From a bacterium (GTDB lineage: Bacteria; Spirochaetota; UBA4802; UBA5550): a stretch of 23,982 nucleotides of DNA. The stretch lies in contig JAAENB010001138.1 of the NCBI GenBank assembly GCA_024224995.1, forward strand, positions 1 to 23,982, in the 5' to 3' direction. The translations under genes were made by a program, and so were the position numbers. Below, in pieces: positions 14,397 through 21,198 of the stretch. Position 1 is the first letter of the stretch. Each line of letters begins with the position of its first letter. The notes beneath the pieces are model-generated. The model had not been told where the DNA came from and searched no databases. It saw only the letters and a program-made list of their open reading frames with translations.

Positions 14397-14791
14397 AAAA
14401 AATTCTCCTGGATACCAATGCCTACAGTGGTTTTCTCCGGGATGATGAAAAGGTTTATGACATGCTTGCCGGTGCGGACACTGTGTATATGTCAATTATT
14501 GTTCTGGCTGAATTATACACGGGCTTTAAAGGCGGGTCAAAAGAGACCTGGAACAAAGACCTGCTTCAAAAATTCCTCAAAAAACCGACTGTTGAAATAA
14601 TTGACGCTTCAGCGGAAACCGCTGAAATCTTCGCCCATGTTAAATCTACCCTGAAACGATCCGGCAGCCCTATTCCCATTAACGATGTATGGATCGCGTC
14701 CCATGCCCTTGAAACGGGGTCTTTGCTCGTTACTTATGATGAGCATTTTAAGAAGGTGCCCGGGGTGAGGTTGTGGGATTATGTGGTTTAA
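14393..14791 (+). CDS. vapC: PIN-domain ribonuclease toxin (VapC/FitB family)
   Basis: The 132-aa protein begins MKKILLDTNAYSGFL. All four acidic residues of the PIN active site are visible: D7 (LLDTN), E40 (LAELYTG), D98 (INDVWIASHA) and D116 (TYDEHF). VapC-type toxins cleave specific RNAs, often tRNA or rRNA, when freed from the antitoxin. The start is the ATG overlapping the antitoxin stop, with CGGAG at 14381-14385. All catalytic residues are intact, so the toxin is probably functional. The specific RNA target cannot be inferred. Confidence 0.93.
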   Translation: MKKILLDTNAYSGFLRDDEKVYDMLAGADTVYMSIIVLAELYTGFKGGSKETWNKDLLQKFLKKPTVEIIDASAETAEIFAHVKSTLKRSGSPIPINDVWIASHALETGSLLVTYDEHFKKVPGVRLWDYVV

Positions 14792-14873
14792 GGTCAGAGC
14801 CTAGAAGAAAAGTCGCTTGAATATCACGGTTTTGAAAGCGAAAAGCGTATATTTTTGTAACAATATTAAATTA

Positions 14874-14902
14874 TTGACACTTACTTAATATACACCAATA
14901 AT
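14874..14902 (+). promoter_or_regulatory. Promoter of the AT-rich three-gene cassette
   Basis: A consensus TTGACA (14874-14879), a 17-base spacer and AATAAT (14897-14902) stand 33 bases before the first ATG of the cassette. The gap after vapC (14792-14934) shows no gene and only a weak hairpin (CGCTT/AAGCG, around 14812-14842). Confidence 0.65.
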
Positions 14903-14934
14903 GTTCAAAAAATAAATATTCTAAAGTATAAATA

Positions 14935-15549
14935 ATGATAGAAATAATGCAAGATAACCCTAATATTATAATATTAGGCGCCTGGAATACTGCCATTTTA
15001 TCTCCAAATTGGCTTAAAGAACAGTTTCCCGATATCATTGATGATAAAACCGTAAAAATTGAGGCAGGATTTGGAATTAACTCAAATTTTGTATTCCATA
15101 TAGACAATATCAAAATTATTCCAAGTGCCAATCGACTGATATTTGTAGCCAAGAGTGGAGAAGAACCTACTTATAAAAAAATTAAAGCTCTTGCGACAGG
15201 GATAATAGAACTATTACCTCACACTCCAATAATATCTGTGGGGCACAATATAGCCTATAATATTCAAGATCATAATATTAAGATATTCACAGATGCAATT
15301 CTAAATAATGAAAACAATTTTTATGAAACTAACCTGGATCAGGAGTTAGTAGCAAGAAATATCAAGCATTCAATCGCGGCAGAAAAGCACCTATTAAATA
15401 TTGAATATAAAATTGAAAGAGAAATCAAAATCATTAACTTAAATTTTCACTATGACATTAATAGCTTTGAAATGCTCATTCAAAGCATTAACTCTTTTGA
15501 AGAAAATGTTCAATATTCGAATACTATAATAAAAAAATTAGTGAGTTAA
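14935..15549 (+). CDS. Cassette gene 1: conserved protein of unknown function
   Basis: The 204-aa protein is encoded in very AT-rich DNA: one 60-base line (15421-15480) that I counted has 14 G/C. It begins MQDNPNIIILGAWNTAILSP, reading from the second ATG at 14947; the first at 14935 is equally possible as neither has a clear ribosome site. A central block IIPSANRLIFVAKSGE precedes IIELLPHTPIISVGHNIAYN, which looks conserved. I recall uncharacterised proteins with the same 'LPHTP..VGHN' block, but no function. No nuclease, kinase or membrane motif is visible. It is two bases from cassette gene 2, indicating one operon. Confidence 0.72.
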   Translation: MIEIMQDNPNIIILGAWNTAILSPNWLKEQFPDIIDDKTVKIEAGFGINSNFVFHIDNIKIIPSANRLIFVAKSGEEPTYKKIKALATGIIELLPHTPIISVGHNIAYNIQDHNIKIFTDAILNNENNFYETNLDQELVARNIKHSIAAEKHLLNIEYKIEREIKIINLNFHYDINSFEMLIQSINSFEENVQYSNTIIKKLVS

Positions 15550-15551
15550 CC

Positions 15552-16100
15552 ATGGCAGCAAATCCAACATTAACTTTTGATTACTTAACAAACAATAACT
15601 TCGATCAACTTTTTGATTATTATGAAGTCACTCCCGTAGATTCTTATGAAGATAAATCATTTAAAGCTACATCGACTTTTCCAATAAGTATAGATAAAGC
15701 ACAGGACAGATTCTCTTTTCAAGAGACTATATCGGATTCATATATTAAAAAACAATTACTTGCCAGACTTGACTCCATCAGTTACCCTCGTGATTGGGTA
15801 AACCAGGGAATCAAACCTATCAATATTCAGTGTAAAAAATTAACGGAAAAAGTTTTACTAAATTTATATGAAAATTACCATTTAATACCTACCCGTATAG
15901 CCCCAAGTATTGAATCAGCATACTTCCTTAAATATATCAACTATGACAATAACAAAGAACTAATAGTTGAAATTTATAATGATTTAGATATTGCTGCTTT
16001 AATTAACAAAAATAAAGAAATTATATTTAGCTTTGACAGCAGCACAAATGACTATACAAATGATTTTAAAAAAATTACTAAAATTTTTAAATCTTACTAA
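15552..16100 (+). CDS. Cassette gene 2: conserved protein of unknown function
   Basis: The 182-aa product starts two bases after gene 1 ends. The recognisable part is the C-terminal half: LIPTRIAPSIESAYFLKY, then ELIVEIYNDLDIAALINK, a beta-rich block seen in uncharacterised proteins of accessory regions. The N-terminal half is polar (FDYLTNNNFDQLFDYYEV) with no clear fold, and no catalytic motif was found. The 3' end overlaps the start of gene 3 in another frame, which supports tight co-expression. Base composition matches gene 1. Confidence 0.7.
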   Translation: MAANPTLTFDYLTNNNFDQLFDYYEVTPVDSYEDKSFKATSTFPISIDKAQDRFSFQETISDSYIKKQLLARLDSISYPRDWVNQGIKPINIQCKKLTEKVLLNLYENYHLIPTRIAPSIESAYFLKYINYDNNKELIVEIYNDLDIAALINKNKEIIFSFDSSTNDYTNDFKKITKIFKSY

Positions 16101-16563
16101 TTACCCAAAAGAATTAAAAATATCAGGGAGGAAAAAGTTAAAAACAAGTGACTTTTTAAACACTGATAAACTTTATCATGGATTTAGCAAAAAAGATTTA
16201 GATGAAGATAATAAATTAGATTTAAATACTATACGGTTTCCAGACTTTTCATGCAATTGGGATCGATTTTCAAAGCCTGATCATATTCATTACAGAGAAA
16301 ACGGGAATAGAAATGATGGTTGTTATTCATTTACAGTAGAAATATCAAGGTATAAAAAAATAGCAACTCCAGTTCATGACCCTATTAAAGAGCCACTGGA
16401 AAATTACTCACATGCTGAAATACGTCAACTGAAAGAAGATGAAAATATTCTATTTGAACCTCCTAAAAACAGAAAATTAAAATCAAAAACGTTAAAAAGT
16501 AAAAGATTAGAATATAGGCAAAATATCATCAATAATTTGTTAATTGAAATTGAACCTAAATAA
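16048..16563 (+). CDS. Cassette gene 3: conserved protein of unknown function
   Basis: The likely start is ATG 16048 or 16060, both inside the end of gene 2 (41-53 bases of overlap); TTG 16033 is also in frame. The product is about 171 aa and basic. A conserved-looking core is FPDFSCNWDRFSKPDHIHYR, then YSFTVEISRYKKIATPVHDP and LENYSHAEIRQL, a 'PV.DP...NYSHAEI' arrangement I recall from other uncharacterised cassette proteins. The three invariant-looking His/Asp/Glu positions could form a metal or catalytic site, which is speculative. It ends in a lysine-rich tail. With genes 1 and 2 it forms a compact unit that looks acquired. Confidence 0.7.
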   Translation: MTIQMILKKLLKFLNLTNYPKELKISGRKKLKTSDFLNTDKLYHGFSKKDLDEDNKLDLNTIRFPDFSCNWDRFSKPDHIHYRENGNRNDGCYSFTVEISRYKKIATPVHDPIKEPLENYSHAEIRQLKEDENILFEPPKNRKLKSKTLKSKRLEYRQNIINNLLIEIEPK

Positions 16564-16674
16564 TCGCTACTGCGAGTTGTCGAGGGCTTTAAAGACGAAA
16601 ACTATGTTGACGCAGAAAGAGTGCAGCAGTTTCAACCGCTTCTACCACGCAATAAAACAATAAAAACCCCCTAA
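16564..16674 (+). pseudogene. Possible gene remnant after the cassette
   Basis: Directly after the gene 3 stop, and in the same frame, 36 sense codons are open (LLRVVEGFKDENYVDAERVQ then QFQPLLPRNKTIKTP) before a TAA at 16672. There is no start codon or ribosome site, and base composition is less AT-rich than the cassette. It looks like the last part of another gene, cut when the cassette arrived, or chance. I do not recognise the protein. The remaining bases to 16707 hold nothing else. Confidence 0.35.
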
Positions 16675-16707
16675 ACGGCCACTTTTTCTCCAATCTTTTG
16701 AATTTAA

Positions 16708-16736
16708 TTGACATTTTAGCTCTGGTATGCTAAACT
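16708..16736 (+). promoter_or_regulatory. Promoter of the STAS-ATPase-adenylate cyclase operon
   Basis: A consensus TTGACA (16708-16713), a 17-base spacer and TAAACT (16731-16736). TTTTAGCT occurs in the spacer and again just after the -10 (around 16739), a direct repeat that might bind a regulator. ATGAGGAG precedes the first ATG. Confidence 0.8.
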
Positions 16737-16773
16737 ATTTTAGCTGGATTATCTATTAACATGAGGAGTTATT

Positions 16774-17115
16774 ATGAGTGTATTACGATATTCTTCTTCA
16801 AAACAGGGAAAAGTCATGGTAATTAACATTGGCGGAAACCTTGACGCGGAAACAGCTCCCAAATTTAACGAAAAATTGACCGGGGAGATTAAAAAAGGAG
16901 CCATGAAAGTTCTTGTTAACATGGAAAACCTGGAATATATTGCCAGTGCCGGGCTTGGAGTACTGATCAGTGCGAACGAAACCCTGAAAAAAAAGAATGG
17001 TGATATTAAAATCTCTGCCATGAACGATAAAATAAAAAAGATATTCAAACTCCTGGGATTTACAAACCTGTTCAAGGTTTATGATACCGATGAAAAAGCC
17101 CTGGATTCATTTTAG
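16774..17115 (+). CDS. STAS-domain anti-sigma-factor antagonist, first gene of the operon
   Basis: This 113-aa single STAS domain begins after a strong GAGGAG site. It shows GGNLDAETAPKFNEKL and the phospho-acceptor loop YIASAGLGVLISA, with Ser58 as the candidate site. Such proteins are switched by phosphorylation from a GHKL kinase and dephosphorylation by a PP2C enzyme. The next gene encodes a GHKL ATPase, 28 bases downstream, so they are probable partners. No sigma factor lies nearby; the third gene of the operon is an adenylate cyclase. Confidence 0.92.
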   Translation: MSVLRYSSSKQGKVMVINIGGNLDAETAPKFNEKLTGEIKKGAMKVLVNMENLEYIASAGLGVLISANETLKKKNGDIKISAMNDKIKKIFKLLGFTNLFKVYDTDEKALDSF

Positions 17116-17143
17116 ATTTTTGGTCTCCTTTTGGAGAATAGCA

Positions 17144-17584
17144 ATGGCTGGTGATAAATCTAAAATTCTATCCCTCTCGTTTCATCCGACTATGAAAGAG
17201 CTGGATGAAACAAAAATAGAGATAGCCGGATTCCTGGCAATGAATAACATTAATGAAGAATATATCTCTCATATTGAACTTTCGACCTATGAAGTAATTG
17301 CCAATATTATTGATCATACTCCGGAGGAATACCATAACAGGGAGATAGAGGTAGAATGCAAAATTCTTAGCGGCAAAATAGAAACAACTATTTGTAATTT
17401 TGGCGACAGGTTCAATATTATTGAAGCGGAACTGCCGGATATACCAACGCACTTTAAATCCGGGAAAAATCGTGGTCTTGGCATCTATTTTATCCGAACA
17501 TTAATGGATGATGTCCGGTATTCATATGAGGACAATATAAACCGGTTAATACTGGTAAAAAAAATAGCTTATAATAGCATCTGA
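17144..17584 (+). CDS. RsbW-like serine kinase/anti-sigma ATPase (HATPase_c_2)
   Basis: I choose ATG 17144, with GGAGA at 17133-17137; an upstream in-frame ATG at 17081 would overlap the STAS gene. The 146-aa protein has the N-box ELSTYEVIANIIDH (E50 and N54, Mg-ATP ligands) and the glycine-rich lid KNRGLGIYFIRTLMDDV (G111, G113). The segment usually reading D-x-G in the adenine site is CNFGDRF, so Asn85 replaces the canonical Asp. ATP binding may therefore be altered. It should phosphorylate or bind the STAS protein encoded before it. It ends eight bases before the cyclase gene, so the two are probably co-translated. Confidence 0.88.
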   Translation: MAGDKSKILSLSFHPTMKELDETKIEIAGFLAMNNINEEYISHIELSTYEVIANIIDHTPEEYHNREIEVECKILSGKIETTICNFGDRFNIIEAELPDIPTHFKSGKNRGLGIYFIRTLMDDVRYSYEDNINRLILVKKIAYNSI

Positions 17585-17592
17585 TAAATACA

Positions 17593-20328
17593 ATGTCATT
17601 TTTTGAAACAATAAATAAGAATAAAGAACATTTTGTAAAATTTAATGATACAAAATATGAGCGTTTCCAGGGTCTTTTCCCAAAAGACCTGGTAAAAAAA
17701 GTCATAAACTCAATTCCCCTTCTCCTGAGCCTGAATGATAAAAAAATTCCCGGCTATGTTGAAGGGAAGGTGCCTCTTGGCATTGTTAATTATGAGCCAT
17801 CGGAAGAAATAAAAAAATATATTCACTCAAAATTCCGTATTTCAATCGATACGCTGGAAATAGCCGATCCTTTTGTTGAAATGCTGGCAGTGATGGGCAG
17901 TGTCGGCACTATTGCCTATACCAAAAAATCGGACTTTGATTATTGGGTCTGTGTAGACAAGCGAAAAGTTTCAAAGGAAATGCTCGCTAATTTCCAGGAA
18001 AAGATAGATATTATCCAGCAATGGGCAATGACCGAAACAAAAGTGGAAGTCCACCTTTTCGTCAATGATATTCAAAGCCTGAAAAACAATATCTTTGCTG
18101 AAGATGAGGAAGAAGCCTTTGGCTCAACCATGGGAGCCCTGTTAAAAGACGAATTTTACCGGAGTTCCATAATTATCGCGGGAAAGATCCCGCTCTGGTG
18201 GGTTGTCCCCCGGGTTCCGGATAATGAATACAGAAAAATATTTGACGCCTTAAGCGATGAAATGAAAGAAAAGGAATATGTGGACCTTGGCAATCTGTAT
18301 GAAATTTCACGGGAAGACTTTTTAGGAGCAGCGCTGTTCCAGCTGGTGAAAGCCCTGGGAAGCCCTTTTAAGTCGATACTCAAAATAGGAGTTCTGGAAA
18401 AGTACCTTTTTGCTCCGGACAACTCTCCATTGTTAAGCCAGAAATTAAAATCGAATATTCTCCGGGGAAAGATAGACAATTCACTCACGGATTCGTATAT
18501 CCTGATGTTTACGGAAGTTTACCAGTTCTATAAACCAATTACCAAAGATAAAACCCTCCTGCATATGCTGCGGCAAAATATATATCTTAAGATCAATCCT
18601 CAATTAAGCAAATATTCAGGAATGTTAAATAAAACATCAGGCGGTTCTTCTCTTCCCTATAGCGTCCGGATTATGCAGCAATATACCGAAGAATGGAGAT
18701 GGAAGCCAGAATATATAGCGGCACTTGACAATTTCGACAATTGGGATTATAACAAAGTGCAGCAGCTCTGGAACCCGGTAAAAAAATTCATGCTGGAACG
18801 GTATCAGCGGATATTAAAAGAATTTCCTAAATTTGATTTGAGGAATAAAATATCCGATTCCGATTTCAAATTATTAAACAGAAAAATAAGAACAAACTTC
18901 ATTGAAGAAGAGGATGAAATTGACCGGTACATCACTTTTACCGATACCCCGCACCAGTCCATCCTCTATATTGAACCAAGAGAAATAGGGATCAAAGAGG
19001 TTGAATGGAAGCTCAACAAGAGCATCACCAGTGAAAAGGGCGGGCTTAACTATAGCAATATAAAAACCGAAAGTGACCTGGTGAAGCTCCTTGCCTGGAC
19101 TTCTATCAACAAAATATTTGATCCTACGTTTAGCAGGATGCAAATAAAATCCGGTTTTACCCGTATAAACCAGAACCTGGTAAAAGAGTTGTTAACCGAA
19201 ATAAATAACATCTTCGCGGAAGAAAAAAACCCGGAAAAAAATGAATATTTCTTAAATGAAGCTTTTAGCCTGGTAAATATGGTTATTATAAACTTTAACC
19301 TTGAAAACGCCGAAGTGATCCATAGTGTTTATCACCTGTACCGGAACAGCTGGGGGAAAGCATATATCAAAAAATACAAATCGGAAGCCGCGATTGTTCA
19401 GATCCTGGAAATGATTATCCAGGATGGGACAAAATTAAAGAAGAAATTCGAAGAGTATTGTTCCATTGTAAGTCCGGAATCGCATAAAAAAATATATAAG
19501 AATATGGAAAAACTTTTTCGCGACACCTATGAATTTATTGTTACAAACCAGGAAAATCGATCTCTCAGGCTAATAACCAGGATAAATACCCAGTATGTTG
19601 TTATTAGCCGTGACGGGGATATGGTTACGACAAACGACCATCACCCTAACTTTTTTAATATGCTTATCTCTCTTTCACTCAAGCCGAAAGGCAGCATTCA
19701 TTATAAGTTCTATGGAGAAGACGAACGAATCCAGATACTGGAACAGATCTACAGTTCCCGCAAGGAAAATTCAATTACTATTGTTTATGAGGAGATTGGA
19801 GAGTTTGTCTTTTTATATATTATAAACGAAAAAGGGAATATATTTACCTTTATACGGCCTCAGAAAAAAAAAGAAGAAGTTCTGGTATATGCTTACGCGT
19901 TCAGCAAAAATGTGATTCAACAGGTCAACGATATTGATGATTTACCGAAAATAAACAAAAATATATCAGTTTTTAGATTTAAAATGGATAAACACGGAAA
20001 CCGTTCTTTTGAGAACGAATCCGGCATTCTCCCGGAAATCCTTCTCTCCAAATATCAGCTTGATAATGCCTTAAATATACAAATATCCAAATATATGGCT
20101 AAAGAGCCAATGTACAGCGTAAAAAAGGCCGACAATGAGTATTCTGAATTTTTACCGGGAAAACCATTTCTTGAAAAAGTGCGTTCTGTGGTGAATACGG
20201 AATCGGGAAAACTGAATATTATCCAGGATATTACCTTTAATGACCTGAAAAAAAACGACCTCAAACTGGGAACTACACTTCTATACCGGCAAAAATATGT
20301 ACTGGAAATGAACCTGGATAGGATGTGA
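17593..20328 (+). CDS. cyaA: Class I (enterobacterial-type) adenylate cyclase
   Basis: The 911-aa protein matches the E. coli CyaA layout along its N-terminal half: PGYVEGKVPLGIVNYEP, the nucleotidyltransferase loop MGSVGTIAY (G102-S103), the metal pair SDFDYWVC (D114, D116), VEVHLFVNDIQS, LLKDEFYRSSIIIAGKIPLWW, and DLGNLYEISREDFLGAALF. It should convert ATP to cAMP in the cytoplasm. E. coli CyaA is 848 aa; the longer C-terminal regulatory part here does not resemble it closely, and no glucose-type phosphotransferase contact can be read. It is the last gene after STAS and RsbW-like genes, an unusual context. Class I cyclases are best known from gammaproteobacteria, so the taxonomic setting deserves note. 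Confidence 0.93.
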   Translation: MSFFETINKNKEHFVKFNDTKYERFQGLFPKDLVKKVINSIPLLLSLNDKKIPGYVEGKVPLGIVNYEPSEEIKKYIHSKFRISIDTLEIADPFVEMLAVMGSVGTIAYTKKSDFDYWVCVDKRKVSKEMLANFQEKIDIIQQWAMTETKVEVHLFVNDIQSLKNNIFAEDEEEAFGSTMGALLKDEFYRSSIIIAGKIPLWWVVPRVPDNEYRKIFDALSDEMKEKEYVDLGNLYEISREDFLGAALFQLVKALGSPFKSILKIGVLEKYLFAPDNSPLLSQKLKSNILRGKIDNSLTDSYILMFTEVYQFYKPITKDKTLLHMLRQNIYLKINPQLSKYSGMLNKTSGGSSLPYSVRIMQQYTEEWRWKPEYIAALDNFDNWDYNKVQQLWNPVKKFMLERYQRILKEFPKFDLRNKISDSDFKLLNRKIRTNFIEEEDEIDRYITFTDTPHQSILYIEPREIGIKEVEWKLNKSITSEKGGLNYSNIKTESDLVKLLAWTSINKIFDPTFSRMQIKSGFTRINQNLVKELLTEINNIFAEEKNPEKNEYFLNEAFSLVNMVIINFNLENAEVIHSVYHLYRNSWGKAYIKKYKSEAAIVQILEMIIQDGTKLKKKFEEYCSIVSPESHKKIYKNMEKLFRDTYEFIVTNQENRSLRLITRINTQYVVISRDGDMVTTNDHHPNFFNMLISLSLKPKGSIHYKFYGEDERIQILEQIYSSRKENSITIVYEEIGEFVFLYIINEKGNIFTFIRPQKKKEEVLVYAYAFSKNVIQQVNDIDDLPKINKNISVFRFKMDKHGNRSFENESGILPEILLSKYQLDNALNIQISKYMAKEPMYSVKKADNEYSEFLPGKPFLEKVRSVVNTESGKLNIIQDITFNDLKKNDLKLGTTLLYRQKYVLEMNLDRM

Positions 20329-20330
20329 GG

Positions 20331-20392
20331 CAGGAGCAAGGTAAAAGTGAAAGAAAAGATTCTTAGTAAGGGACTTGCACCTGTTTTCCTTT
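20331..20392 (+). terminator. Candidate terminator hairpin after the cyclase gene
   Basis: CAGGAGCAAGGT (20331-20342) pairs with ACTTGCACCTG (20373-20383), with one mismatch and one extra base, followed by TTTTCCTTT. The loop is 30 bases. The left arm is heptamer array D. The gap to the convergent gene is only 76 bases. Confidence 0.5.
20332..20352 (+). repeat. Heptamer repeat array D (3 units)
   Basis: AGGAGCA, AGGTAAA, AGTGAAA in exact 7-base register begin three bases after the cyaA stop codon, in sense orientation. AGGTAAA also occurs in array A, and AGGAGCA in array B. Confidence 0.68.
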
Positions 20393-20404
20393 CCCCTTTT
20401 TTCT

Positions 20405-21055
20405 CTAATCCGAGGGGAAATTTTCTCTGAAGAAGCGGACCTTTTTTTCTCTTTCCACTTTCTTTTTAACCAGGGTACCCTTTTCAAGGGCGATATCGAG
20501 CAGTTTTACACTATCATCATCTATATCTTTTTCCATATCATCTTCAACATCATCTATCTCATCTGCTTCGGCAGCCGCGGCTTCGTAATCCGGACTTTCG
20601 GGTTCCACCATTTCAGGTTCAGGTTTTGCTTTCTTTTCAACTTTTTTCTCTACCTTTGTAGTCTCTCCCGATGCCATAGCGTTCAATTTCGCGTCAATCG
20701 CGTCCTGGGTTAGCATTGGAATATCATCATCATCTATATCGTCACGTATAACCTTTTTGGCTGTCGGCTTCTTTGCTTTCTTTTTTACTATTTTTGTTTT
20801 TGGAGGCGGTGTGGGAACTACTTTTTCCGGCAGTTTTCCTTCTATCTCTTCTACCATGTAATCAGGCGGATTGTCGACTTTCAGTTCAAGAAGCTTTATT
20901 CGTTCTCCCAGAAGGATATTAATCTGTTTCTCTATTGACATATATATTGGAGTGGAAAAGGACTTATTTCTGGCAACCGACTTTTCCAGTTTTTTAAGCT
21001 CTTTTACATCCTCATCAATCATTTCGATTTTCTTTAAGACATGAACAACCTTCAT
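20405..21055 (-). CDS. Charged low-complexity protein of unknown function
   Basis: I choose the ATG at 21055, six bases after AGGGG; a TTG at 21061 has no spacing. The 216-aa protein has an N-terminal helical, coiled-coil-like part (about 1-70: KKIEMIDEDVKELKKLEKSV), then a Pro/Lys-rich hinge (PTPPPKTKIVKKKAKKPTAK). An acidic middle (DDIDDDDIPML, EADEIDDVEDDMEKDIDDD) and a basic end follow. No enzyme motif, signal peptide or membrane segment is present. The alternating charge blocks resemble linker or scaffold proteins, possibly nucleic-acid or cytoskeleton associated, which is a guess. It runs toward cyaA and lies downstream of the ClC gene with a 138-bp gap. Confidence 0.72.
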   Translation of the reverse strand: MKVVHVLKKIEMIDEDVKELKKLEKSVARNKSFSTPIYMSIEKQINILLGERIKLLELKVDNPPDYMVEEIEGKLPEKVVPTPPPKTKIVKKKAKKPTAKKVIRDDIDDDDIPMLTQDAIDAKLNAMASGETTKVEKKVEKKAKPEPEMVEPESPDYEAAAAEADEIDDVEDDMEKDIDDDSVKLLDIALEKGTLVKKKVEREKKVRFFRENFPSD

Positions 21056-21198
21056 ATACAACCCCTGACTATTTGAAGTATTACGACTGGATTATACTAA
21101 GAGAATAAGGTATTTAGTCAATCCTTTTTCAAGGAATATGCGGTTATGAGGGATGGGAATGCGCGGTTGCGCAACCGCGCTTTCGGAAGGGGGAGATA

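Noticed and set aside
16125..16131. Strong Shine-Dalgarno-like GGGAGG inside cassette gene 3
   Set aside because: No in-frame start codon follows at proper distance, so it does not move the gene start.
20375..20713. 112-codon Phe-rich plus-strand ORF
   Set aside because: It is the antisense of the Lys/Glu-rich protein gene at 20405-21055, which explains the repeated Phe and Leu.
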